Below, one piece after another: positions 1-8,563 of a stretch of DNA of 64,000 nucleotides. The notes under the pieces were generated by a model. That model saw only the letters and a list, made by a program, of their open reading frames with translations, searched no databases and was not told the DNA's origin. The stretch's first letter is position 1, and each line of letters begins with the position of its first letter. A program made the position numbers and the translations under genes. Source of the stretch: Clostridium acetireducens DSM 10703 (GTDB taxonomy: Bacteria > Bacillota > Clostridia > Clostridiales > Clostridiaceae); NCBI RefSeq assembly GCF_001758365.1, contig NZ_LZFO01000004.1, positions 45,581-109,580 on the forward strand. The letters run 5' to 3'.

Positions 1-632
1 TCAGAAGGCAATTTTAATTTATTTGAATTATACATATTATATAATTTAGTCCCCTCTTCTATTATAAGGCTATAACAAGAAATATGTTCTGGATTTAATT
101 GAATTATATTTTTTAAAGTTTCTTGCCAATTTTCAAATGTCTGATGTGAAAGTCCAAACATTAAATCTATATTTATATTAGAAAAACCTTCTTCTCTAGC
201 TTTTTGAAAAGTTTGTAAAAATTCTTCTAAATTATGTATTCTACCTAAATTTTTAAGTAAATTATTCTGCCATGCTTGAAGTCCTATGCTAAGTCTATTT
301 ACTCCCATACTATTTAAAAATTTCAACTTTTCTCTACTAAAAGTGCCTGGATTACCTTCTACAGTAAACTCTATATTATTGGATTTATCTAATTTATCTA
401 TACTATTTTTTATAATATTCCAAGCTTCTAAAGGTAAATAGGTGGGGGTGCCCCCACCTATAAATATTGTTTTTATTTTTACATCCTCAATTCTATCTAT
501 TTCTTTTGATAAAGCTTTTGCATAATCTATCATTAAACTTTCTTTTCCACAAAAGGATGGAAAGTCACAATAAAAGCATTTACTTTTGCAAAAGGGTATG
601 TGAATGTATAAAGCTACTTCTGAATTTAACAT
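1..632 (-). CDS. hemW: HemW, radical SAM heme chaperone (partial)
   Basis: N-terminal ~210 residues of a HemN/HemW-type radical SAM protein; the gene runs off the left edge. The start MLNSEVALYIHIPFC is preceded by GAGGTGG. The radical SAM cluster motif is seen as CKSKCFYC, followed by the glycine-rich FIGGGTPTYL and later RLSIGLQ and INIDLMFGL, all typical of HemW. Family role: it holds heme or uses a [4Fe-4S]-SAM cluster and is often misnamed coproporphyrinogen oxidase; the short form next to lepA is HemW rather than true HemN. The start lies 12 nt after the lepA stop, so they form one transcription unit. In Bacillus the next gene would be hrcA, outside this window. Confidence 0.93.
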   Translation of the reverse strand, partial: MLNSEVALYIHIPFCKSKCFYCDFPSFCGKESLMIDYAKALSKEIDRIEDVKIKTIFIGGGTPTYLPLEAWNIIKNSIDKLDKSNNIEFTVEGNPGTFSREKLKFLNSMGVNRLSIGLQAWQNNLLKNLGRIHNLEEFLQTFQKAREEGFSNINIDLMFGLSHQTFENWQETLKNIIQLNPEHISCYSLIIEEGTKLYNMYNSNKLKLPS

Positions 633-644
633 ATGTCCACCTCA

Positions 645-2453
645 TTACTCGTCAGTTTTAAGTACTGCCATAAATGCTTCTTGAGGTACTTCTACACTTC
701 CAACCTGTCTCATTCTTTTCTTTCCTTGTTTTTGCTTTTCTAGAAGTTTCTTCTTTCTTGATATATCTCCACCATAACATTTTGCAAGTACGTCTTTTCT
801 CATAGCCTTTACTGTTTCTCTTGCTATTATTTTTGATCCTATTGCTGCTTGTATAGGAATTTCAAATAATTGTCTAGGAATAATTTCTTTAAGTTTTTGT
901 GCTATACTTCTTCCTCTCACATAAGCTCTTTCTTCAGGTACTATCATAGATAATGCATCTACTACTTCTGAATTTAATAATATATCTAATTTTACTAGTT
1001 TAGATTCTTTATATCCCTTTAATTCATAATCAAAAGAAGCATATCCTTTTGTTCTAGACTTTAATGCATCGAAAAAGTCATATATTATTTCATTTAGAGG
1101 AATATCATAATTTACTACAACTCTAGTTGTTTCTATATATTCCATATCTATAAAAGTTCCTCTTCTATCTTGAGCTAATTCCATAACTGCACCTACATAA
1201 TCAGAAGGAGTCATAATAGATGCCTTTACCACTGGTTCTTCCATATAGCTTATTTCTGATGGACTAGGCAAGTTTGTAGGATTAGTAAGTTCTACTATAG
1301 TTCCATCTGTTTTACATACTCTATACACTACAGATGGTGCTGTAGTTATAATGTCTAAATTAAATTCTCTTTCTATTCTCTCTTGTATAATTTCCATATG
1401 AAGTAATCCTAAAAATCCACATCTAAAACCAAAACCAAGTGCTATAGAATTTTCTGGTTCAAAAGATAAAGCTGCATCATTTAATTGAAGCTTTTCTAAA
1501 GCTTCTTTTAGCTCTTCATATTTAGCTCCATCTACTGGGTATATTCCACTAAACACCATAGAAACCGCTGGCCTATATCCTGCCAATGCTTCTTTTGCTG
1601 GATTGTTGTTATCAGTTATAGTATCTCCCACTCTAGCATCTCTAACATTTTTTATAGAAGCAGTTATATATCCTACATCTCCTGCTTTAAGTTCTTTTAC
1701 AGGTAAGTATTGTGGTACAAACACACCTGTTTCTATAACTTCATAAATTTTATTTGTAGCCATAAGTTTAATTTCCATTCCAGGCTTTACTTTGCCTTCT
1801 TTAATCCTGACATGGCATACAACACCTTTATAACTATCATAATAAGAATCAAATATAAGTGCTTTTAAAGGAGCTTCTTCATCTCCTTCTGGTGCTGGTA
1901 CTTTTTCAACTATAGCTTCTAATACATCTTCTATATTTAATCCTGTTTTAGCAGAAACTAAAGGTGCATCTTCCGAATCTATACCTATAGTATCTTCTAT
2001 TTCCTTTTTTATTTCATCTGGTCTTGCACTAGCTAAATCCACCTTATTTATAACTGGTACTATTTCTAAATCATGATCTAAAGCTAAATAGCAATTTCCT
2101 AAAGTTTGAGCTTGTATTCCTTGTGTTGCATCTACTACAAGTACTGCTCCCTCACAAGCAGCTAAACTTCTTGAAACTTCATAATTAAAATCTACGTGCC
2201 CTGGAGTATCTATAAGATTTAAAATATATTCTTCTCCATTTTCTCTTTTATATATAAGTCTTGCTGCTTGAGCCTTTATAGTAATTCCTCTTTCTCTTTC
2301 TAAATCCATGTTATCTAAAACTTGGGTGTCCATTTCTCGTTTTGTCAATGTTCCTGTTTTCTCTAAAAGTCTATCTGCAAGAGTGGACTTGCCATGATCT
2401 ATATGTGCAATTATTGAAAAATTTCTTATGTGCTTTTGTCTTTCGCTATGCAT
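645..2453 (-). CDS. lepA: Elongation factor 4 (LepA), ribosome back-translocase GTPase
   Basis: A 602-residue translational GTPase, the normal EF4 length. GTPase motifs are visible in order: [10 protein letters not shown] (G1, ~16-25), the switch I RGITI, DTPGH (G3), NKVD (G4) and SAKTGL (G5). The C-terminal part ends in the EF4-specific basic tail ([21 protein letters not shown]), which separates it from EF-G. The start is preceded by a G-rich SD (GGGGG). Family role: acts on the ribosome under ionic stress or during initiation and assembly. It is followed closely by hemW, the conserved Firmicutes order gpr-spoIIP-lepA-hemW. Confidence 0.97.
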   Translation of the reverse strand: MHSERQKHIRNFSIIAHIDHGKSTLADRLLEKTGTLTKREMDTQVLDNMDLERERGITIKAQAARLIYKRENGEEYILNLIDTPGHVDFNYEVSRSLAACEGAVLVVDATQGIQAQTLGNCYLALDHDLEIVPVINKVDLASARPDEIKKEIEDTIGIDSEDAPLVSAKTGLNIEDVLEAIVEKVPAPEGDEEAPLKALIFDSYYDSYKGVVCHVRIKEGKVKPGMEIKLMATNKIYEVIETGVFVPQYLPVKELKAGDVGYITASIKNVRDARVGDTITDNNNPAKEALAGYRPAVSMVFSGIYPVDGAKYEELKEALEKLQLNDAALSFEPENSIALGFGFRCGFLGLLHMEIIQERIEREFNLDIITTAPSVVYRVCKTDGTIVELTNPTNLPSPSEISYMEEPVVKASIMTPSDYVGAVMELAQDRRGTFIDMEYIETTRVVVNYDIPLNEIIYDFFDALKSRTKGYASFDYELKGYKESKLVKLDILLNSEVVDALSMIVPEERAYVRGRSIAQKLKEIIPRQLFEIPIQAAIGSKIIARETVKAMRKDVLAKCYGGDISRKKKLLEKQKQGKKRMRQVGSVEVPQEAFMAVLKTDE

Positions 2454-2549
2454 ACTTTAACCCCCATTGGATTTAATTTATATTAATCATAGTAAATTAT
2501 AACATAACATAATTGGTTTATGTCAATAAAAATATACAATAGCTATATT

Positions 2550-2783
2550 TTAAGGTATAAAATTTTTTATTCCTTTTTTTATATTTAAAAAAGTTTTGCT
2601 ATTAACCTTAAATGTGTAGTCTTTAGTTTCTATTCTAAAATCAAAGGGATTTTGTTTACAGTAAATAGAAAAATTTGATCTTTCTTTTATAAAATTAGGA
2701 AGTGAATTATTTACTTTTGCAAATCCATATAATACTATAGATAAATAAAAAAATATAATTAAAAATGAATATTTTTTCTTCAT
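2550..2783 (-). CDS. Small membrane or secreted hypothetical protein, 77 aa
   Basis: No family recognised. The 77-residue product starts MKKKYSFLIIFFYLSIVLYGFA, a basic N-terminus plus a hydrophobic stretch that could be a signal anchor or signal peptide, followed by ~55 polar residues with one Cys. A strong AAGGAGG lies 10 nt before ATG, so it is probably a real gene. It sits between spoIIP and lepA. Its SD lies within the 3' arm of the hairpin that terminates spoIIP, so it may be made only from read-through or from its own weak promoter. No paralogue is visible in the window. Confidence 0.6.
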   Translation of the reverse strand: MKKKYSFLIIFFYLSIVLYGFAKVNNSLPNFIKERSNFSIYCKQNPFDFRIETKDYTFKVNSKTFLNIKKGIKNFIP

Positions 2784-2785
2784 AA

Positions 2786-2817
2786 TAAAAAAGCCTCCTT
2801 ATGATTATAAGGATGCT
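2786..2817 (-). terminator. Rho-independent terminator of spoIIP overlapping the next SD
   Basis: On the minus strand AGCATCCTTAT pairs with ATAAGGAGGCT across an AATC loop and is followed by a T6 run. The 3' arm contains the AAGGAGG ribosome binding site of the 77-residue gene downstream. Confidence 0.75.
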
Positions 2818-2836
2818 CTTCTACTTAAAATTTTAT

Positions 2837-3871
2837 TCATTTTTTCCCATTTAAATATTCTGCTATTATTCTTCCTAAATACTTTCCTGTTGCTTTTGCT
2901 TCTTCTATAGTATTTATATCTGCTCCTACTTCTATTAAACAAGCATTATTGCTTTTATCTTGATTAAAAAATCTAGTTCCATAGTTATAATAACATATTT
3001 TATCTTTACATAATCCGGGGTATAATTTATTGGATATTTCCTTTAATTCCTTTACTACTTCCATATTTTTATTAAAATGAGGATTCTTCTTTGCCATAAC
3101 AAACATAAACTTAGCTACATTTTCCCCATTTATTTTAGTAGTTACAGCATTTTTATTAGTAGCACCATCTCTATGCAAATCTATTACTAATTTAAAATCT
3201 TTATAATCTTTAAGATATTTATCTACTGTCTTTCCAGAACGTTCATAACTTTTAGTATATGCTTTGGCATTATGAACAGTTTTATCATGAATTACATTTA
3301 CACCATAATTATTTAACTCACTGGCAATAATATCTCCTACTGCACAAACATTTTTATTTTCGTCAAAGTTATCTGCAGGTCCAGGCTTGTATGCTTCTGT
3401 AGTATGGGAATGGTAAATAAACACTTCTGGTACAGCTGATTTATTTTTTCTCTTCAAATTTGGATTATATATACTAACTACTTTATTATCTAATTTATAA
3501 GGCTCTAAATTTATTTTTTCTTTTGATTTTTTGTAATAACTATTAGCTTTTAAATAGGATACCTCTTTACCTAGTATAGTTGAGGGATCTTTTATATCTA
3601 TGCCAAATATATCTAAAGCTTTGCCTTTTACTGAAAAAGTGTTTTCTGCCATATCACTTTCATCAAAAGAAGTTACTTTTACTACAGGCATAGTATAATT
3701 TAGCAACTGAACATAAAACATATTGCCTTTCATGTTCTTATTTTGTTGATTCGCCCTAACAACACAAGGCAAAGTAATGCTTAAAATTAAACTTGTTAAT
3801 ACAAAAATCAAACATATATGTGCTTTAATTTTGTCTATTTTTCTTTTAACCTTTATCTTTTTGTAAATCAA
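2837..3871 (-). CDS. spoIIP: Stage II sporulation protein P (SpoIIP), peptidoglycan hydrolase
   Basis: SpoIIP amidase/endopeptidase of the forespore engulfment (DMP) machine, which thins septal peptidoglycan with SpoIID and SpoIIM. I start it at TTG (3871), 9 nt after GGGGGAGG; an upstream in-frame TTG at 3898 lies before this SD. An N-terminal membrane anchor is visible (ICLIFVLTSLILSITLP). The catalytic domain shows HSHTTEAY, VIDLHRDG and the C-terminal IEVGAD, consistent with the zinc amidase fold. About 344 residues, normal for the family. It follows gpr as in B. subtilis. Confidence 0.92.
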   Translation of the reverse strand: MIYKKIKVKRKIDKIKAHICLIFVLTSLILSITLPCVVRANQQNKNMKGNMFYVQLLNYTMPVVKVTSFDESDMAENTFSVKGKALDIFGIDIKDPSTILGKEVSYLKANSYYKKSKEKINLEPYKLDNKVVSIYNPNLKRKNKSAVPEVFIYHSHTTEAYKPGPADNFDENKNVCAVGDIIASELNNYGVNVIHDKTVHNAKAYTKSYERSGKTVDKYLKDYKDFKLVIDLHRDGATNKNAVTTKINGENVAKFMFVMAKKNPHFNKNMEVVKELKEISNKLYPGLCKDKICYYNYGTRFFNQDKSNNACLIEVGADINTIEEAKATGKYLGRIIAEYLNGKK

Positions 3872-3943
3872 TATATATTCCCTCCCCCTTACGTACAACT
3901 AATTATTTAGTATTTATATGAGAGAAGAAATTATTATATTACT

Positions 3944-4921
3944 TTAATTTATATATTTATTTATATCTTTTAAAGTTAATGCTGGTTGAAGAGCTATATT
4001 TATTCCATTAGCTATTATTTTTGATACACAATCTATAATCATATCTACTTCTTTAGGAGTAACCATTAAGTTTCCAAAGTAAGGATCTAATATTTCTCTA
4101 ATCATAATTTGCTTTTCATCTTTATTTATGGATTTTAGCATATTATAAAATTCACTACCTGAAGAAGAACTTTTAATCATTTGTTCTAATACCATATCAA
4201 TAGTGTCATTTGCCATAGTAGCTGCATCTACCACAGTAGGCACTCCAATAGCTATAACTGGTATCCCTAAAGTTTTTTCGCTTATTTCCATCCTTTTATT
4301 TCCCACACCAGAACCAGGAGATATGCCTGTATTTCCTATTTGTATAGTTCTATTAACTCTATCCATTTTTCTAGAAGCTAATGCATCTATACAAATAATT
4401 AAATTAGGTTTTATTTTATCTACTAAAGATTTTATTATTTCTCCTGTTTCAATACCTGTAAGTCCTAAAACTCCAGGAGCTATAGCACAAACTGGTCTTA
4501 TCCCTTCATCAATACTATCTGGTATAAATTGTTTTAAATGCCTAGTAACCATAAGTTTAGATATTACTTTTGGTCCCAAAGCATCTGGAGTTACATTCCA
4601 ATTTCCAAGACCTACTACTAAAGCTGTCATGCTTTCTTCCAGGTTTACTAAAGGACTTAGTGTTTTAGCTAAAGCCCCACTTATTTCATCTAGTGTATCA
4701 CTATCATAGTTAGATACTTCTGGTATATCTATAGTTATATACTTTCCTTTAGGTTTCCCCATTACTTTTTCTCCAATGTCATCTAATATAGCCACTTCTG
4801 TTATCTTTAAATCTTCTTCATAATATTCCTTAATATCTACTCCTGGTATTTTTTCTTTATTTTTTTCTTCATATATTTGTTTAGCTTCTACTGCTAAATC
4901 CGTTCTTATATTATTTATCAT
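3944..4921 (-). CDS. gpr: Germination protease GPR (spore endopeptidase, family A25)
   Basis: The enzyme degrades small acid-soluble spore proteins during germination. 325 residues, slightly shorter than Bacillus GPR. The N-terminus MINNIRTDLAVEA carries the short propeptide, which in the family is removed by autoprocessing. Characteristic blocks are visible: VGLGNWNVTPDALGP, RPVCAIAPGVLGLTGIET and CIDALASR, with GNTGISPGSGVGNKR, all strongly conserved in GPR. The SD AAGGAGAGG is 7 nt before ATG. It stands upstream of spoIIP and divergent from rpsT, matching B. subtilis order. Confidence 0.96.
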   Translation of the reverse strand: MINNIRTDLAVEAKQIYEEKNKEKIPGVDIKEYYEEDLKITEVAILDDIGEKVMGKPKGKYITIDIPEVSNYDSDTLDEISGALAKTLSPLVNLEESMTALVVGLGNWNVTPDALGPKVISKLMVTRHLKQFIPDSIDEGIRPVCAIAPGVLGLTGIETGEIIKSLVDKIKPNLIICIDALASRKMDRVNRTIQIGNTGISPGSGVGNKRMEISEKTLGIPVIAIGVPTVVDAATMANDTIDMVLEQMIKSSSSGSEFYNMLKSINKDEKQIMIREILDPYFGNLMVTPKEVDMIIDCVSKIIANGINIALQPALTLKDINKYIN

Positions 4922-5055
4922 TAAATCCTCTCCTTGTATATTTTTATACTTATATTTTTAGTAATTTTAATTAACTTATTCAAAAACACTACTGTTTTAC
5001 TTAATTATTTATAATAAAGTAAATAATTACTTTAGGCAGCCTTACGAAAATTTAC

Positions 5056-5084
5056 TTGAAGTACATAAAAATTAATGTTATAAT
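5056..5084 (+). promoter_or_regulatory. Sigma-A promoter of rpsT
   Basis: TTGAAG at 5056-5061, a 17-nt spacer and TATAAT at 5079-5084. A leader of ~65 nt follows, with a possible TCCC/GGGA pairing around 5116-5135 before the AAGGGGGTG ribosome binding site; this could serve S20 autoregulation, but that is inference. Confidence 0.85.
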
Positions 5085-5157
5085 ATCTCTTGTTAAATAC
5101 ACATAATAAGGAAAGTTCCCCAAAACTTCTGGGATACAAGTACAAGGGGGTGAAAAA

Positions 5158-5424
5158 ATGGCAAATATAAAATCAGCTAAGAAAAGAATAAGAGTTATCG
5201 AAACTAAGACTCATAGAAATAAAATTATCAAATCAGCATTAAAAACTACTATTAAAAAGTTTGAAAGTGCTGTAGTAGCTAACAATGTTGATGAAGCTAA
5301 AACTGCTTTTTTAAATACTGCAAAAGCTTTAGATATGGCTGTTTCTAAAGGAGTAATACATAAGAACAAAGCCGCTAGAAAAAAATCTAGATTAGCTTCA
5401 AAATTAAAAGCTTTAAATGCATAA
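5158..5424 (+). CDS. rpsT: 30S ribosomal protein S20
   Basis: 88-residue basic, alanine-rich helical protein starting [17 protein letters not shown] and ending with the conserved [19 protein letters not shown], which is diagnostic for S20. It binds 16S rRNA early in 30S assembly. A strong AAGGGGG SD and a consensus promoter precede it. It is the only plus-strand gene in the first 12 kb and sits between divergent gpr and convergent holA, as in Bacillus. Confidence 0.98.
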   Translation: MANIKSAKKRIRVIETKTHRNKIIKSALKTTIKKFESAVVANNVDEAKTAFLNTAKALDMAVSKGVIHKNKAARKKSRLASKLKALNA

Positions 5425-5430
5425 TAAAAT

Positions 5431-5460
5431 AAATAAACCGGTTTTAAGGCCGGTTATTTA
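5431..5460. terminator. Shared hairpin terminator between rpsT and holA
   Basis: AAATAAACCGG pairs with CCGGTTATTTA across TTTTAAGG, with AT-rich flanks on both sides. The genes converge here, and the holA stop lies inside the hairpin. Confidence 0.65.
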
Positions 5461-6583
5461 TTTTGCCGTTATTAGATATTATTTTTAATATTAAAATCTC
5501 TAATTCTAACTTTTTATCTTTATATTCTATATATTGATTTTTTATATTTTCATCACAATTTATAGAAAATTTTATAGCATCTTCAATTTGTTTTAGAGTA
5601 AATCTTTTGCACTGATTTATAATAACTTCACAAGCATAAGGATGAAGATTAAGTTCTTTTGAAATAGTATGTTTGTTTTTTCCTTTTTCCACAGCAATTT
5701 TAATGTGTAGCATTTTTCTTAAATGACTGCTAATTATAGGCACTATACTTTCTATTTTTTGACCTTTTAATAATATTTCATTTAAACTCCTTATTGACTT
5801 TACAACATTTTTATTAAATATAAAATTTATTAAATCAAATATATCATCATTACTTCTTTTAAAAAACATAATTTTTATATCTTCTTTAGTTATATCTCTT
5901 TGAAAAGCATAACAACAAAGCTTTTCAACTTCATTTTCTATAACACCTAAGTTATAATCCTTTACATAAATATAAAAATTTTCTAATTCTACTTTTCCTA
6001 TATCTTTATTTCTATTATTAAAAAACTTTTTTATTTCATTTTTTATTTGATTTTCTTTATATTTTCTTTTATACTTTACACCTTCTTCATCAAAGCTTAC
6101 TTCAACTATACATGCATTTTTATTTAATTTATAAATATTACTACTGACTTTTTCCCTTTTATCTTGAAACGCGTAATATAAAATCAATACACAATGAGAT
6201 GGAATAGATTTTATATATTCTTTTAAATCATTAAATACTTTATTGTTTTCATCACTTTCATTACTTTCTTTAGTATTTTTATTTAATTCATTCTTTTTAA
6301 TTGACTTATTTTTATGTTTTAAAAAATTTGCTCTATATACACACACTACTCTTTTATTACTCATAAAAGGAACAGTCTCACAAGCATTTTTTATTTCTTC
6401 AATATCCTCTAAAGTATTACCATCAAACTCAGTATAATTTAAGTCTTTAAAATTTTTATCTAAAATCTTATTTAATATAATATTTATATTACTTTTTATT
6501 AAGTTCTCATCTTTTCCAAATAATATATAGCAATTTTCTATATTGTTTTTATTTAAATTTTTATGTAATTCACTTATATTCAT
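5444..6583 (-). CDS. holA: DNA polymerase III subunit delta
   Basis: Clamp-loader delta subunit, the subunit that opens the beta clamp. Recognised from the N-terminal CYILFGKDENLIKSNINIILNKI, the block DGNTLEDIEEIKNACETVPFMSNKRVVCV and the C-terminal helical domain (LKGQKIESIVPIISSHLRKMLHIK), all HolA-like. At 379 residues it is somewhat longer than usual; the surplus is a charged low-complexity insert (~95-117, rich in Lys, Asn, Glu and Ser). It lies between comEC and rpsT as in B. subtilis. The start is 16 nt from the comEC stop. Confidence 0.93.
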   Translation of the reverse strand: MNISELHKNLNKNNIENCYILFGKDENLIKSNINIILNKILDKNFKDLNYTEFDGNTLEDIEEIKNACETVPFMSNKRVVCVYRANFLKHKNKSIKKNELNKNTKESNESDENNKVFNDLKEYIKSIPSHCVLILYYAFQDKREKVSSNIYKLNKNACIVEVSFDEEGVKYKRKYKENQIKNEIKKFFNNRNKDIGKVELENFYIYVKDYNLGVIENEVEKLCCYAFQRDITKEDIKIMFFKRSNDDIFDLINFIFNKNVVKSIRSLNEILLKGQKIESIVPIISSHLRKMLHIKIAVEKGKNKHTISKELNLHPYACEVIINQCKRFTLKQIEDAIKFSINCDENIKNQYIEYKDKKLELEILILKIISNNGKINNRP

Positions 6584-6598
6584 AACTTCGCTGTATAT

Positions 6599-8437
6599 CT
6601 ACAGCTTATCCCTCCTACAAAATGGATAGTTTTTTATTAATAAAAATTCATCAAAAAATATTTTACACTTAGTGACCTTAAAGTAATTATAGCTATCTTT
6701 ATTTGTTATTTCACACAAACTATAAAATGGTATATTTATGCTATTGTAATTTTTTACACATAATATTTTTGTATAAGGCTTGTAATATTGCCTTTTAAAT
6801 AAATACTTTCTATTTTTATAATTTAACTGTAAATCAACTCTACTATTTAATTTTTTATAAAACTTTGCCTGAGTTTTATCATCTAAATTTATTTTTAAAT
6901 CTGAAATTGGATTTGTAATTACATTATTTGAATTAAATTTTTCTTTTATATAAATAACATCTTTTGAAGCATTTATATTATAATTACAAAACATAATAGA
7001 ATTAAATTTATTATTAAATATAATAAATTCAGATTCTTTTGAACTTATATAGTAAATTTCCGGAAATAAAGTATAGTTTTCAAAAACAAAAATTAATACT
7101 ATGTATATTGGAATATATTTTGCTCTCTTATACCCTTGATTATATAATAAATATCCTAAATATAATAATATTAAGCATACTCCTTCTATATAACACAAAT
7201 ACTTTATATTAGGAAATATGTATAATAACACATAATTTACCCCCATACAAGTGGTTAGAATAATATTTAATATAAAGATTACACTATTAAATATAAAATC
7301 AATTTTAAAAAACATTAAACTTATATTTCCTAATATTATAATAATAGAATACAAAGGAACTAATAATAAATTTCCTAATATAAATCCTATGCCAAATTCT
7401 TTAATAGTAAAACATATGTAAGGAAAAGATAAAAATTGAGCACTCAAAGTTAAGCTCAAAGAACTATTAATTTTTTCTGGCAATTTATAAAGTATTTTAG
7501 ATAATTTTTTATTAAATAATATTATACCTAAAGTAGATAAAAAAGATAATGCAAAACCTATATTTAAAATATAAAATGGTTTTATTAATATTAAAATTAA
7601 AGCTGAAAAGCTTAAGGCACATAAACTATTATAATTTTTAAATACTATATTAGCAAGTTTTAAAAGTGCTATCATTATAAAAGCTCTTAGTGTAGCTGCA
7701 TTAGCACCAGTAAAAATTACATATATAAAAGACATAAGTATAGAAATTTTAATTCCAAATATACTCTCTAATGCCTTGTATATAATAGACATATGAAAGC
7801 CTGATACACTTATAATATGTATTACACCTAATTTTTTAAATTCTTCCTTTTGTATTTTAGATAAATAATCTGTTTCTCCAAAACACACTCCCATTATAAT
7901 TCCTGATTTATTTTTGTCTAGACATTTACAAAATTTTTTATATACATATTTTTTAATAACACTTATATAATACATTGCATCTTTTTTGTATTTATCATAT
8001 CTATCTATATTATAATTTCCTATACTTCCAAAAGAATAATTCATATCTCTTTGAAAATTACCATAAGCCTTTATTTTTTGTCCTTCTTCAATATTTTTTA
8101 AATTACCTTTTAATAATAAACTTCTTCCCTTATAATTTGCAATACAGTAATAATCTTTCTTTTGTTTTACCCTAACTTCAATTTTATTTTCAACTTTTAT
8201 GTTAAAAAATAAATTAAAATCTATTACTCCTAATATAAAAAATAGACATATTATTATAAAATATTTTTTATCTACAGTACAAAAAATTATAATTAAAAAA
8301 GATGCAGATATGGCTGCACCTAGTATAATACTTCTTTCAAATATACATAAAGAAAAAATACAGCCTATAATTAAAGAAATAGTATAATATATTATAGGTT
8401 TATTCATTACTTGCTTTAACAATAGTTTCAAATACAT
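6599..8437 (-). CDS. comEC: ComEC/Rec2-type DNA uptake channel without a metallo-beta-lactamase domain
   Basis: Polytopic membrane protein of ~612 residues. The N-terminal part carries two membrane spans and a DUF4131-like OB region. The Competence domain follows, with GIIMGVCFGETDYLS and IHIISVSGFHMSIIY, and about eight further hydrophobic spans. After the last span there is only a ~120-residue polar tail with no HxHxDH signature, so the usual C-terminal metallo-beta-lactamase nuclease-like domain is absent. Family role: transports single-stranded DNA across the membrane. The start is uncertain: the strong AGGAGG lies 18 nt before this ATG, and an internal ATG at 8407 is the alternative. A terminator separates it from the upstream ATPase-like gene. 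Confidence 0.88.
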   Translation of the reverse strand: MYLKLLLKQVMNKPIIYYTISLIIGCIFSLCIFERSIILGAAISASFLIIIFCTVDKKYFIIICLFFILGVIDFNLFFNIKVENKIEVRVKQKKDYYCIANYKGRSLLLKGNLKNIEEGQKIKAYGNFQRDMNYSFGSIGNYNIDRYDKYKKDAMYYISVIKKYVYKKFCKCLDKNKSGIIMGVCFGETDYLSKIQKEEFKKLGVIHIISVSGFHMSIIYKALESIFGIKISILMSFIYVIFTGANAATLRAFIMIALLKLANIVFKNYNSLCALSFSALILILIKPFYILNIGFALSFLSTLGIILFNKKLSKILYKLPEKINSSLSLTLSAQFLSFPYICFTIKEFGIGFILGNLLLVPLYSIIIILGNISLMFFKIDFIFNSVIFILNIILTTCMGVNYVLLYIFPNIKYLCYIEGVCLILLYLGYLLYNQGYKRAKYIPIYIVLIFVFENYTLFPEIYYISSKESEFIIFNNKFNSIMFCNYNINASKDVIYIKEKFNSNNVITNPISDLKINLDDKTQAKFYKKLNSRVDLQLNYKNRKYLFKRQYYKPYTKILCVKNYNSINIPFYSLCEITNKDSYNYFKVTKCKIFFDEFLLIKNYPFCRRDKL

Positions 8438-8536
8438 TACTAAACAAGACTATCGCCTCCTTTCTTTATTTTCACCAATAAAATAAATGTTTAATCTTTT
8501 AAAATTTGAAAAATTCAAAATATTAAACACAAAAAT

Positions 8537-8563
8537 AAAAGGCTGAACTAAAAACAGCCTTTT
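8537..8563 (-). terminator. Terminator after the P-type ATPase-like gene
   Basis: AAAAGGCTG pairs with CAGCCTTTT across a nine-base loop, followed on the minus strand by ATTTTT. It overlaps the stop codon of the upstream gene and separates it from comEC. Confidence 0.8.

Noticed and set aside
4203..4709. 168-codon open frame on the plus strand opposite gpr
   Set aside because: No ribosome binding site; it is the antisense shadow of a strongly conserved gene, and the Pro/Ser/Ile-rich product is typical of antisense frames.
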